A DNA stretch of 64,000 nucleotides from Crossiella cryophila (GTDB lineage Bacteria > Actinomycetota > Actinomycetes > Mycobacteriales > Pseudonocardiaceae): the NCBI RefSeq assembly GCF_014204915.1, contig NZ_JACHMH010000001.1, forward strand, positions 4,613,501-4,677,500, in the 5' to 3' direction. This document shows positions 1-8,745 of the stretch, piece after piece. Numbering within the stretch: the stretch's first letter is position 1; every line of letters begins with the position of its first letter. Made by a program: the position numbers and the translations under genes. The notes under the pieces are model-generated. The model saw only the letters and a list, made by a program, of their open reading frames with translations, did not search any database and was not told the origin of the DNA.

Positions 1-744
1 GGTCAGGTCGGCGCCGTGCGGGTCGGCCCTGGTGTCGGGCCCGTCCTGGGTGGTGGAGGTCGAGAGCAGGGCGCGGCGCGGGCGGCGGCCCAGTGGGCGG
101 TCTATGTAGCGGTCCCACCAGGTCACGTGGTCGGGCTGGTCCCTGGTGCCGATGTTGACCCTGGGCCCGGACCGGCAGTGGCGTTCGACCAGCGCCAGAC
201 CGGCGGCGACCAGGGGCAGGTGGTCTTCGGTGCTGCCGCCGAACTCCTGGGCACAGCGGTAGGACAGGCGCTGGATCAGTTCGGCCTGGTTGTCCAGTGG
301 GGCCATCGAGCCCGCCTCGTCGACCAGGTACTCCAGCAGGGCGCGGTGGAACTCATCGGGCAGGGTGCGGGCCCTGGCGCCGAGCCGGATCCGGTCGACC
401 CTGGCCTGGGCGCCCATGGCGGTCCGGCGACGGCGGATCCAGTCCGGGGCGGCGCGCAGGCGCATGTGCACCCGGGCCGCGCCGAGCGGGTTGCGGAGTT
501 CGGTGGCCCGCTCGGTCAGCACCTGGTCGCACTCGACGAGCATGTCGACCAGGAAGTCCCGGCAGGCGCAGTCGCCGTCCAGGCCGAAACCGGGGGAGCG
601 CAGCCGCAGATCGCACCGGGTGATGGCCAGGGCGCGGTGGATCGCGGCGCGGTGTGGGAGCGCTTCATGCCAGATGGCAGCCAGCACCGCGGCAACATCA
701 ACACAGGCGGGTTCGCGCTGCGCCGGTCCGTCAGTGTGTTCCAT
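1..744 (-). CDS. Hypothetical protein, 3' end cut by window edge
   Basis: The reading frame runs open from an ATG at 744 to base 1 without a stop, so at least 248 residues are present and the C-terminus lies outside the window. I do not recognise the family. The protein is soluble-looking: it has no signal peptide or membrane segment, is rich in Arg, and contains a Cys-rich patch near residues 60-70 (GDCACRDFLVDMLVECD). Coding on this strand is supported by consistent GC-rich third positions; the plus-strand frames here read as Pro/Arg/Gly-rich noise. It is divergent from the gene at 845, sharing a 100-bp promoter region that carries an inverted repeat, so the two may be co-regulated. No function is proposed. 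Confidence 0.65.
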   Translation of the reverse strand, partial: MEHTDGPAQREPACVDVAAVLAAIWHEALPHRAAIHRALAITRCDLRLRSPGFGLDGDCACRDFLVDMLVECDQVLTERATELRNPLGAARVHMRLRAAPDWIRRRRTAMGAQARVDRIRLGARARTLPDEFHRALLEYLVDEAGSMAPLDNQAELIQRLSYRCAQEFGGSTEDHLPLVAAGLALVERHCRSGPRVNIGTRDQPDHVTWWDRYIDRPLGRRPRRALLSTSTTQDGPDTRADPHGADLT

Positions 745-844
745 AACTCGTAATCTTACGGGAACGCAAAAAAGTCGCGAACGACTGAGTACGAAAGACT
801 GTGTCGTAAGATCCACAAAGTGCTACCCGAGTCAAGGAGTGCGG
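745..844. promoter_or_regulatory. Divergent promoter region with an inverted repeat
   Basis: This 100-bp stretch between divergent start codons is clearly more AT-rich than its surroundings. It contains a perfect 8-bp inverted repeat, ATCTTACG at 753-760 and CGTAAGAT at 805-812. An AAGGAG ribosome site lies just before the ATG at 845. The repeat could bind a regulator of both genes; that is inference. Confidence 0.5.
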
Positions 845-3115
845 ATGGGCCTGCTTCCCGCCGAGATTCCGGACATCCCCGAGGTCAGGGCCGAGATCGT
901 GCCGGCCCGGCTGGCTCGTAAGCTCGCCCCGCTCTTCGGCGTTCCATGGCCGAGGGGCCCCTTCGGCACTCGCACCTGGGTCTGCGACTACAACAAGCTC
1001 ACGCTCTCCGAGATCGCCCGCGGCGCGCCGATGCCCGGCAGGCGGTCGGACACCGCGGTGGCCGGCGAGGCCGACTGGGCCATCGTCGACCGGGTCGCGG
1101 TCACCCGCCCCGGCGGCGCCCTGCCGAATGAGATCCCCAACGCCACCCTCAACCGCTTCGGCCCCGACACCAAGGCCGCCGTGGTGCTGACCGCGGCCAA
1201 CCGCCTGCTGGACCCGGTCACCGACGCGATCGAGACCGCCCTGGCCCGGCTGGTGTCCGCCGACGGCACACCCCTGCCCGCCCGGTTGCGCGTGGTGGCC
1301 TGGGCCGCGCTGGTGCTGGAGGCGTTCCGCACCCAGCCCGCGCTGGTCGCCGCGGCCATCCGGGCCCGCACCATCCAGCGCGAACTTCTCGTGGAGTGGC
1401 AGTTGCCGCTGGCCGAGTCGATCGCCGCGCTGCCGCTGACCCGGAGCGAGGTGGGCAGGCCACAGCCGGTGGTCGAGGGTGCCGGTTCCCGCGCGAAGGA
1501 CGGTGGCGCGGCGGACCGTGGTGGGGTGGCGGGCGCTGTGGATTGGGGCGCTGCGGACCGTGGTGGGGCGGATCGTGGTGGGGTGGCGGGAGCGGCCGAT
1601 CGTGGTGTGGCGGACCGTGGTGGGGTGGCGGGTCTTGCGGACAGGGGCGCTGCGGACAGGGGCGCGGCCGAGAGCGGCGGGGTGACGGGCGCGGCGGATC
1701 GTGGTGCGGCGGAGCGTGGTGGCGCGGCGGGTGCTGCGGATCGTGGTGCGGCGGAGCGTGGTGGCGCGGCGCGCGGCCGGGATACCGCATCCGCGTCGCG
1801 GCCCCGCGAGCTGGATCTCGCCGACCGGACCGTCCGCGGGCTCGGCGTCAGCGCACCCGATGACCTCGTGGACCGGTTGTTGCGACAGCTCATGGCCATC
1901 GGCACCCGGCAGAGTTCCAGCCACCTCTGGCTCAGCGAACGCGCCCCCGGCCAACTCGCCGTCGAAGCCCTGGTGCCCCCCACCGAGGTGCTGGGCCGCT
2001 ACGTCGAACAGCTCGGACACCTCCTGGACGGCGAGCCCGACGGCGTCGACGTCCTGCCACGCGTCCCCAGTGCCACCGAGGTGAGCGGGTTGCCGGTGCT
2101 GGCGCGGCGGGCGGTGGTGATCGGGTTGCTCGCGGTGTTGCGGCAGGTCCGGTTCGACGTGCGGGCGCGGGAACTTACCCGGGCCGGGATCGTGCCGTCG
2201 CTGGCCCAGGTGGCGTTGCTGGCCACCGAGAGCCTGGGCGCGGACGATCCGGTGACCGTGCTGGGGCGCTGCCGGGTGGCCGACATGACCGTGCACACCC
2301 TGCGGCACGACCGGCGGCATGACCTGGCCGAACCCCTGGCCGAGTTGATGAGCCAGGTCGAGCGGTGCGTACAGCTGGCCGAGGCCGGGGTGGTGGACCG
2401 GGGGGCGGCGGCGGAGGCGATCTCCTCGGCCAATGTGGAGATCAACATTGTCCGGCGGACGAACGCGACCGACCCGGACGGCAAATTGCCACCGCCGGAG
2501 GAGTTGGACGACTGGTTGCAGGAAACCTGGGCCGCGTACCGGCGGGTGCTGGAACCCGTTGGCGGCGAAGGGGATGCCGAGTTGTCAGTGGGACATCACC
2601 TGCACAACTACGCCTCCTACCTGACTACCCATCCGGACCGGGAGGCCGATCTGGTCGCGGGGGTCGAGCTTTTCGCCCAGACCGTGATCCCGGCCAGACA
2701 GCGGTACTGGCAGCGGACCCGGAGTTTCCTGCCGTTGCGGCAGTCCCTGCAGATCGCCTCCCGGGCGACCACCACGTTGAGCGGGCTGGCCGCCGGGAGT
2801 GGGCGGGCAGAGCAGGCCCGGCAGTGGGCGGGGATGGGGTTCGACTGGATTTCGCGGGCGCTGGCGGAGGAGGAGACCGTTGCGTTGCTGGCACAGGTGA
2901 GTGAGCCAGCGGCGCATTTCTGCCTGCTCGCGGTGCCCGCGTTGCTGACCGCGGTGGAGCACGGGGTCGCGGGGGCGGACGAAGTGGCGGTGGCCGGGCG
3001 GTTGCTGGGGATCGCGGAGCAGTGGGCGCGGCTGGTCACCGAGGGGGACGAGAGCAGTTACAGCCACCACGATCGGCTGGTCGGCTTGCGGGCCAGGCTG
3101 GCACTGCTTGGGTAG
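845..3115 (+). CDS. Hypothetical 756-aa protein with an ADRG-repeat linker
   Basis: No family recognised. The ATG at 845 is chosen because AAGGAG sits 6-7 bases upstream and the upstream extension would overlap the divergent gene. An N-terminal globular part (about residues 1-215) and a C-terminal, mainly helical part (about 320-756) are joined by a low-complexity linker at about 221-314. The linker is built from units of the type ADRGGVAGA and ADRGA. The C-terminal part has many Leu/Ala/Arg helices, as in all-helical sensor or scaffold proteins, but no catalytic motif is evident. The gene converges on the minus-strand pair 3197-5691. Proximity to the CHAT/tubulin operon suggests, but does not show, a link. 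Confidence 0.8.
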   Translation: MGLLPAEIPDIPEVRAEIVPARLARKLAPLFGVPWPRGPFGTRTWVCDYNKLTLSEIARGAPMPGRRSDTAVAGEADWAIVDRVAVTRPGGALPNEIPNATLNRFGPDTKAAVVLTAANRLLDPVTDAIETALARLVSADGTPLPARLRVVAWAALVLEAFRTQPALVAAAIRARTIQRELLVEWQLPLAESIAALPLTRSEVGRPQPVVEGAGSRAKDGGAADRGGVAGAVDWGAADRGGADRGGVAGAADRGVADRGGVAGLADRGAADRGAAESGGVTGAADRGAAERGGAAGAADRGAAERGGAARGRDTASASRPRELDLADRTVRGLGVSAPDDLVDRLLRQLMAIGTRQSSSHLWLSERAPGQLAVEALVPPTEVLGRYVEQLGHLLDGEPDGVDVLPRVPSATEVSGLPVLARRAVVIGLLAVLRQVRFDVRARELTRAGIVPSLAQVALLATESLGADDPVTVLGRCRVADMTVHTLRHDRRHDLAEPLAELMSQVERCVQLAEAGVVDRGAAAEAISSANVEINIVRRTNATDPDGKLPPPEELDDWLQETWAAYRRVLEPVGGEGDAELSVGHHLHNYASYLTTHPDREADLVAGVELFAQTVIPARQRYWQRTRSFLPLRQSLQIASRATTTLSGLAAGSGRAEQARQWAGMGFDWISRALAEEETVALLAQVSEPAAHFCLLAVPALLTAVEHGVAGADEVAVAGRLLGIAEQWARLVTEGDESSYSHHDRLVGLRARLALLG
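1507..1787 (+). repeat. Intragenic degenerate tandem repeats (ADRG units)
   Basis: About 280 bp inside the 845-3115 gene consist of imperfect units encoding alternating 9-residue (ADRGGVAGA-like) and 5-residue (ADRGA-like) blocks. All units are multiples of three bases, so expansion or contraction keeps the frame. Several neighbouring units are nearly identical at the DNA level, which suggests recent slippage. The linker would be flexible and charged. Confidence 0.85.
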
Positions 3116-3196
3116 GGACAGCAAGGGCGGGCCAGTGGGTTTGGGTCGGCGCGGTTCGGGCGGCGGGCTTGGCCCGGCGGAATTCGGGCCGGTGGC

Positions 3197-4879
3197 CTAG
3201 GGCCAGAGCAGTTCCGGCCACGGCCCTTGGTAGCGCCGGAGTTGCTGACGCGTCGCATCCGCGCTGCAGTCGATTGGGTGGCCGAGGGTGTGGTAGGTCT
3301 CGACCCGGCCGACCTCGCCCCACGGGCGGTGTGGGCAGACCTCCGTGTCCGGGACCGGTTCCCGCGGGTGGTCGCCGGGCGCCGGTTGTGGGTCCGGGCA
3401 GCAGGGATCCGCTTGTGGCGCCAGTGATTTGTACACGAACTGCTGTGGCGCGCGCACCCCGTGACCGGCCACCAACGCGGCCTGGACCTCGCTGCCGGGG
3501 CGGGTGCCGAGCTGGATCCGGAGGTGGGCGGCGACCAGCTCCCTTGCCGGATGGCGTTCTGTCCACAGTGGAGGGAGGGCGGCCAGTGGTACATAGTGGG
3601 CGTCCACAGTGGACTGTCCGGTGAGTTGGCCGGGGTCGATCCTGGCGGTGAGCTGGGCGAGCAGGGCCTGGAAACGGCTGGGGGACAGGCCCGCGGGACG
3701 TGGTGGGGCGGTTTCCGGGAGCTGTTCCAGGATCTTGATCGCGATGCGCAGTCGGCGGAGGAGCAGCGGCAGGTGCCTTGGCTCGTCCGGGGTTTGCTTG
3801 CCGTCCAGCCAGTTCAGCAGGGGGCCGCGGGCTTCCGGGCCTGCCCCGCGGAACAGGCCCGCGATCAGCCAGCCGACCAGGTGTTCGGCCTCCAGCCGGC
3901 GGCCGGGGTGGTGGGCGGCGGGGGCGGGCAGGTCGCTGAGGTCGGCCAGGGCCTGGTGTGGGGGTTCGGCCAGGCCGAGGCGGTGGTTGAGCACCGCGTG
4001 CACCGCGCGGACCGCCTCGCGGGCCTGCTCACCGGCTACCGCGCCGAGGTGGTCGGCGTACCGGTGCAGCGCGATGGCCACGTCCGGCTCACCCGCGCTG
4101 CGGCGGTTCGGGCGGTTCTCGGTCTTGGTCATCGCCTTGCACAGCAACGCGGACAGCTCACCCACCGACTCGGCCAGCGGGGTCGTTTCCTGGCCGTGCC
4201 GTTCCTGGATGGCGACCCGGTAGGCGGCGATGCGGATCAGGAAGTCGGCGTTGCCCAGCACCGGTAGGCCGGGTTCGCGGACACCGGCGCGGCGGCGGGC
4301 CAGCAGGTGCGCGGCGGCCAGTTCGGCGCCCCGGTCCAGCACGTCCAGGGCGACCTCGGTCAGCGCCTCCTCGGTGGGATGGGCCGGGCCCAGGGCGGCG
4401 ACGATGGCGGGCAGCACCATGTTGAGGATCAGTTCGGGTTCCTGGCCCGAGGCCGCCTCGCTCACCCGGGTGCGCAGGCGCAAAGTGCGGGCCAGCACCG
4501 AGATCACCCGGTCGTCATCGGGCACGGTGCGGTCGGTGCGGACCAGGATTTCCAGCGGCAGCTGGGCGAATCGCCGGTAGCGCAGGAACTTGCGCACGGC
4601 GTTGGCGGTGCTGGTGGCGATCCCGGCCTGGTTGCGGCCCCAGGTCAGGCAGGCCGCGATGAGCAGCGGGCCCTCGCCCGGCCGGACCGCCTCCGCACTG
4701 CCGGCGAGCTTGGCGAGCAGCTTGTCCGCCCGGCGCACCACCTTCTCCCGCAGCTTCGCCCGCGGGCCGCAGCGGGCCAGCAGGCTGTCCAGCTCGGCCC
4801 GGTACAGCGCGTCGAACACCCCCTCGGCACAGTCCGCCAGCCGCTGTCGATCCGGCGTCGAGTCCCCGGCCGCACTCAT
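3197..4879 (-). CDS. Hypothetical 560-aa helical protein
   Basis: Family not recognised. The protein is Leu/Ala/Arg-rich and predicted mostly helical, with no signal peptide, membrane segment or obvious catalytic motif. Near the C-terminus there is a Cys/His/Pro-rich segment (ADPCCPDPQ, then VCPHRPWG) that could bind metal. The start ATG at 4879 overlaps the stop of the upstream gene (4876-5691) in an ATGA arrangement, so the two are almost certainly cotranscribed and translationally coupled. It converges on 845-3115 with 81 bp between the stops. Its role is unknown; its partner faces the divergent promoter of the CHAT/tubulin operon. Confidence 0.8.
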   Translation of the reverse strand: MSAAGDSTPDRQRLADCAEGVFDALYRAELDSLLARCGPRAKLREKVVRRADKLLAKLAGSAEAVRPGEGPLLIAACLTWGRNQAGIATSTANAVRKFLRYRRFAQLPLEILVRTDRTVPDDDRVISVLARTLRLRTRVSEAASGQEPELILNMVLPAIVAALGPAHPTEEALTEVALDVLDRGAELAAAHLLARRRAGVREPGLPVLGNADFLIRIAAYRVAIQERHGQETTPLAESVGELSALLCKAMTKTENRPNRRSAGEPDVAIALHRYADHLGAVAGEQAREAVRAVHAVLNHRLGLAEPPHQALADLSDLPAPAAHHPGRRLEAEHLVGWLIAGLFRGAGPEARGPLLNWLDGKQTPDEPRHLPLLLRRLRIAIKILEQLPETAPPRPAGLSPSRFQALLAQLTARIDPGQLTGQSTVDAHYVPLAALPPLWTERHPARELVAAHLRIQLGTRPGSEVQAALVAGHGVRAPQQFVYKSLAPQADPCCPDPQPAPGDHPREPVPDTEVCPHRPWGEVGRVETYHTLGHPIDCSADATRQQLRRYQGPWPELLWP

Positions 4880-5691
4880 CCCAACCCCCTGCTCTCGGAC
4901 CGAAATCGCACACTCACCGGCTCACCCGTGCCGATCAGCCGCGCCCGCGGCTCGCCGCCTTCCCCGGCGGTGAAGGAGATCCACCGCTGCGCGCCGTCGT
5001 CCAGACCCGCCTGCAACACGGCCCCGCCCGGCGGCCCGGTGCGCCGGGCCCGCAGCTCGATCTCGAACTCCGCGCCCGCGAGCGGACGCACGATCCAGCG
5101 CACCTCGGGTCCCACCCCGACCGCGCCGGCCAGCTCCGCGGGCAACTGCCAGGCACCCTCAACCTCGGTGCGATCCGCCCGGGTGGACTCCGGTTCCCCG
5201 GTGCCGCGGACCTCGACCGTGGGCGGCGGCGCGGCCAGCGCCCGCAGCACCTCGCGCCAGTCGGGCAGGCCAAGGCAGGTCCACAGCTCCCCGGCCCACG
5301 CACCCAGCGCACCCCGGCTCTCCCGGACCGGCTGCTCGGCGGCGAGGGTGACCAGCCGGTAGGGCGCCCAGGCCGCGGCCAGGCCGTCGATCTCGCGGAG
5401 GTCGAGCTGCAGCCAGCGGCCCGCCCGGCCGGTGGCGATCAGCTCGGCCACCGCCGCGGCCACCCGCGGACCGAGGAGTTGCGCGATGTCCGCGGGCAGC
5501 CCGCCCTCGCGGATCTCGACCTCGACGTAGGCGGGTGGCCCCTGCCGGTCGACCGTGACGAACCCGGCCCGCAACCCCTCGCGCAACCGCAGCTCGGTCG
5601 CGGATTCCACGGTGACCAGGGTCAGCGCGACCGTGGCGTCCTCGGCGAGGTGGTCGATGCGCAGGTGACCGTCCCAGGTGGTCAAAACCAT
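4876..5691 (-). CDS. Hypothetical 271-aa protein
   Basis: Not recognised. Several longer upstream starts exist, but the ATG at 5691 is preferred because GGAGG lies about 5 bases upstream and the residues before it are low-complexity. The N-terminal half alternates short beta strands (WDGHLRIDHL, ATVALTLVTVESATE) with a helical segment. The C-terminal half (about 170-271) again looks beta-rich. There is no membrane segment. It is the first gene of a two-gene operon with 3197-4879 (4-base overlap) and is divergent from the lipoprotein gene at 6004. Confidence 0.75.
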   Translation of the reverse strand: MVLTTWDGHLRIDHLAEDATVALTLVTVESATELRLREGLRAGFVTVDRQGPPAYVEVEIREGGLPADIAQLLGPRVAAAVAELIATGRAGRWLQLDLREIDGLAAAWAPYRLVTLAAEQPVRESRGALGAWAGELWTCLGLPDWREVLRALAAPPPTVEVRGTGEPESTRADRTEVEGAWQLPAELAGAVGVGPEVRWIVRPLAGAEFEIELRARRTGPPGGAVLQAGLDDGAQRWISFTAGEGGEPRARLIGTGEPVSVRFRSESRGLG

Positions 5692-6003
5692 GTGAGCCTC
5701 CGGCCTCCTCGACTGCTTGTCCCCGCACTGACGGACCACCGCGCTGTCCACGGGTCCGTGACAACCCGGCGTGGGGGTGTCCGGCTCCGGTGACCAGCAC
5801 GGTCGCCGCAGTCCGCCGGGCCGAACCCGAAGGGAGCAGTCATGGCCGGTGGATCCGACGACAACCCGTAGCTGACCACGGCCATCGCGGGAGGGTTCCC
5901 GCCGCGGTTCGCCAAGACTCCCGCCAGCCGGGTGACCGTCCGTCAGTGGTTGTGGCACAGAACGTGTCGAAGCAGGCCGAACGCGCACAGCGAAGGGGTA
6001 AGG
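5692..6003. promoter_or_regulatory. 312-bp divergent intergenic region upstream of the CHAT/tubulin operon
   Basis: This gene-free stretch must hold the promoters of both 4876-5691 and the six-gene operon. I see no consensus -35/-10 pair and no strong palindrome. It contains a tiny open frame at 5842-5871 (see separate entry) that is in the same frame as the lipoprotein gene, separated from it by one TAG. Confidence 0.4.
5842..5871 (+). CDS. Possible 9-codon leader peptide
   Basis: An ATG preceded at about 6 bases by AAGGGAG opens a 9-codon frame (MAGGSDDNP) ending in TAG. After the TAG the same frame stays open into the lipoprotein gene at 6004. It could be a leader peptide, a chance open frame, or the relic of a longer N-terminus. 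Nothing beyond the ribosome-site spacing supports translation. Confidence 0.2.
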   Translation: MAGGSDDNP

Positions 6004-8745
6004 ATGCTCGCAGCAGCTAGGCCGCGGTCGTTGGCCGCGGCTCTGGCCGCGCTCCTGCTGGTCACAGCGGGTTGCTCGGGGCCAGAGGACACAGACCGGG
6101 ACACCGCGGCGGAGCTGACGGTCTCCTACCGGGCGAGCACGGCCGCGCTGGCCGCGCTCGACGGACCCGAGGTCACCGAGCAGCTACGGGACTGGGCGCG
6201 GCTCGGGCTGGCCGCCGCGCTCGGGCTGGGCGCGGACCGGACCGCGGCCGCCACCTACGAGTCCCCGCCGATCCGGGACGGGGCCTTCGCCGAACTGCTC
6301 GACCAGCAGACCGGTCCGGGGCGCGGCCTGTTCGACGGCGGCACCCTGCATGTGCTGGTGCCGCAGGACGATCCGCACCGGTCACGCACCATCGGCCTGG
6401 CCCTGGACCAGCATCGCGCGGACGCCGGGTCCGATCCGGGCAAGGTCCAGGTGCACCGCTACCGGATCGCCCAGGAGCAGCACCGGATCGAGGTGGCCAG
6501 CGAACCGGCCGCTGGCGCGGGGGAGGTCCGGGCGGCCAACGGGTGGCGGGAGGCGCGGGTCGACCAGGCCGAGGGGCTGGCCGGGTTCCTCGGCGACACC
6601 AGCCACCTGGCCCGGCTGGAGAAGCGGGGGGAGGAGGTCTGGGCGTCCGGGTGGCGCTGGCCGGGGGCACCCGGCGCCCGGGTCTCGGCCGCCGATGTGG
6701 CGGTGCTGCAACGCGGATACCTGCGCACCAGCGGCCCGCTGCCCGGGTTCTCCCTCGATCCGCGGCCGGTGGCCGATCCGGCCGACCTGCGTGCCACCGT
6801 GCCCGGACTCGATCCTCGGCTGGTCGCGGCGATCTTCACCGGGAACTTCGCCGGCACCGGGTACGCCTCGGTGGCCGAGCTGCGCTGGGCGGTCTCGGTC
6901 CGGCTGTTCCAGCCCGAGGCGGAGAGCGAACCCGCGCCCGGACTGCCCGCGGACCGGACCCAGTTGTGGGCGCTGCGCAGTGCGCTGGACGGCGGGCCGG
7001 TCTTCAGCCAGGCCAGATTCGACGGTGGACTGGCAGGCACCGAAGCGGGTTTCACCTTGTTCTATGTCGACCTCGTCGCCAAGTCCTGGACCACCGGGGT
7101 CGGCCAGGGCGTGCCGGTGCAGGCGGTACCGGGCTTCGTGCCGAACCCGAAGGCGCCGGTGCCGCCCAGCCTCTGCGTGGACAAGCCGAAGGAGGAGTCC
7201 GGCCGACTCTGGTTCGGTGTCAACGACGCGGCGCTGACCCACTCACCGACCGGGCTGGCCATCGGCGCCAAGGCCACCCGCCTGTTCTCCCGGGTGACCG
7301 GTGCGGACGGCACCGAGGTGGAACCCAGCCACAGCTTCGCCAGGGGGCTGAACTGGTGGGATCGCAACTACCTCCAGGTCGCCGACTATGAACCCCAGTT
7401 CAGCCGCGCCGATCAGCTCATGCGGTGGTCGGCGGCCCTGGAGTGGCTGACCACTCAGGGACGTGGCCGGCTCGCGGTGACCGCGCCGGAGGCCGAGCCG
7501 GGCAGTTTCGCCGACTGGTACGCCCGGCACGGCGAGTTGCGGGAACGCGGTCCGCTGGCCCTGGTCGCGCCGCCGTCGGCGACCGGGGAGTCGGTGCTGC
7601 CGATCCCCTCGGAAACCACCCAAAGCTGTGGCCTGTACCGGATTTCCGGCGGGGTCTCCCTCGCCGACGGGCTCACCCGCAGCCGCGGCAAGCCCTCCGG
7701 GACCGAGGCACTGCCCGAGGGCATCCGGCGGGCGAGTCCGGTGGACCCGGCCAAGACACAGGTCGACCCGGCAACCGGCTCGGCCCGCTTCGACCGGGTC
7801 AGCCGGGACAACCAGGGCGAGATCGCCGACCGCACCACCGTGGACCTGAGGCGCGGACCGGACGGCAGCTCGGTGCGGATCACCGGCGCGCCAAGGGAAT
7901 CACTGCCCTTCGCCGGCGCCCCGCTGCGTGGCGAGCACCCGAACCGCGAGTACCGGACCACCTTCCAGACCGAGGGCAAGGACCTGGTGGTCGAGGGTTC
8001 GTACCAGCAGGTGTCCACCGGCACGGTGCGGGTGAAGGAGACGCCGAGCAGCGGCGCGCGGCCCGAGCGGGAGATCATCGCCTCGCCCGGTCAGGCCGCG
8101 CACCTGCGCGAGGCGATCAAGCGGGTGAGCGGGGATCCGGCACAGGGCCTGACCGGCGCGCCCGGGGTGCGTTACCAGTATCAGGGGCCGGAGGGGCAGA
8201 CGATCTACCGGTACGGCAACGGGTGGATCGAGGTGGGCGTCGGGCCGACCTCCTCCCGGGTGCTCGCCGAGTCCACTGTGGCCACTCCGGCCGGGCCGCG
8301 GCAGGTGCGCCTGGTGGTGCCCTCTCGACTGTCCGAAGTGGACGTATCGGCGGTTCGCGTGGTGTCGGAGAAGACCGGCACGCTCAAGGACGTCCAGCCT
8401 GCCGACGCCCTGGTGTACCAGGCTGATACGGCCGCGCTAGTGGGCACGGACAAGCCGGGTGCGCCACCGGTCGCGATCCCGGTCGAGGCCAAGATCAGGA
8501 TCCGGGTGGTCCGGGTGACCGGCGAGGCGGGCTCGCCCGGACTGCCTGGTGGGCCGAACCGGAGCTGGCGGCTGAGCAACCAGGAACGTCCCGGCGCCGC
8601 GGTCACCGGCGGTGTCGGCCCCCTCGGCAGCGGTGGTGGGGTCCGGGTCGAGGACGACTGGCGTGGCATCGGCGGGCTGCTGGTGCTGCTCAGCGTGTGC
8701 CAGGAACCCACCGAGCGGGAACCGAACGCGGAGAGCTGCCCATGA
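6004..8745 (+). CDS. Large lipoprotein (913 aa), first gene of the CHAT/tubulin operon
   Basis: The ATG at 6004 follows a strong purine-rich site (AAGGGGTAAGG). The N-terminus is a lipoprotein signal: RPR, a hydrophobic stretch, then LVTAGC with the lipidated Cys at residue 24, so the mature protein should sit on the outer face of the membrane. About residues 255-300 contain a helix-hairpin-helix-like segment (PADLRATVPGLDPRLVAAIF). The rest shows no family I know and no catalytic motif. Its stop overlaps the next start (ATGA at 8742-8745). As the extracytoplasmic leader of the operon it may sense a surface signal or anchor the complex; that is inference. Confidence 0.85.
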   Translation: MLAAARPRSLAAALAALLLVTAGCSGPEDTDRDTAAELTVSYRASTAALAALDGPEVTEQLRDWARLGLAAALGLGADRTAAATYESPPIRDGAFAELLDQQTGPGRGLFDGGTLHVLVPQDDPHRSRTIGLALDQHRADAGSDPGKVQVHRYRIAQEQHRIEVASEPAAGAGEVRAANGWREARVDQAEGLAGFLGDTSHLARLEKRGEEVWASGWRWPGAPGARVSAADVAVLQRGYLRTSGPLPGFSLDPRPVADPADLRATVPGLDPRLVAAIFTGNFAGTGYASVAELRWAVSVRLFQPEAESEPAPGLPADRTQLWALRSALDGGPVFSQARFDGGLAGTEAGFTLFYVDLVAKSWTTGVGQGVPVQAVPGFVPNPKAPVPPSLCVDKPKEESGRLWFGVNDAALTHSPTGLAIGAKATRLFSRVTGADGTEVEPSHSFARGLNWWDRNYLQVADYEPQFSRADQLMRWSAALEWLTTQGRGRLAVTAPEAEPGSFADWYARHGELRERGPLALVAPPSATGESVLPIPSETTQSCGLYRISGGVSLADGLTRSRGKPSGTEALPEGIRRASPVDPAKTQVDPATGSARFDRVSRDNQGEIADRTTVDLRRGPDGSSVRITGAPRESLPFAGAPLRGEHPNREYRTTFQTEGKDLVVEGSYQQVSTGTVRVKETPSSGARPEREIIASPGQAAHLREAIKRVSGDPAQGLTGAPGVRYQYQGPEGQTIYRYGNGWIEVGVGPTSSRVLAESTVATPAGPRQVRLVVPSRLSEVDVSAVRVVSEKTGTLKDVQPADALVYQADTAALVGTDKPGAPPVAIPVEAKIRIRVVRVTGEAGSPGLPGGPNRSWRLSNQERPGAAVTGGVGPLGSGGGVRVEDDWRGIGGLLVLLSVCQEPTEREPNAESCP

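Noticed and set aside
290-844. Upstream extension of the 845 gene to base 290
   Set aside because: It overlaps the divergent gene and its residues are Arg/Ser-rich shadow; the ATG at 845 has a good ribosome site.
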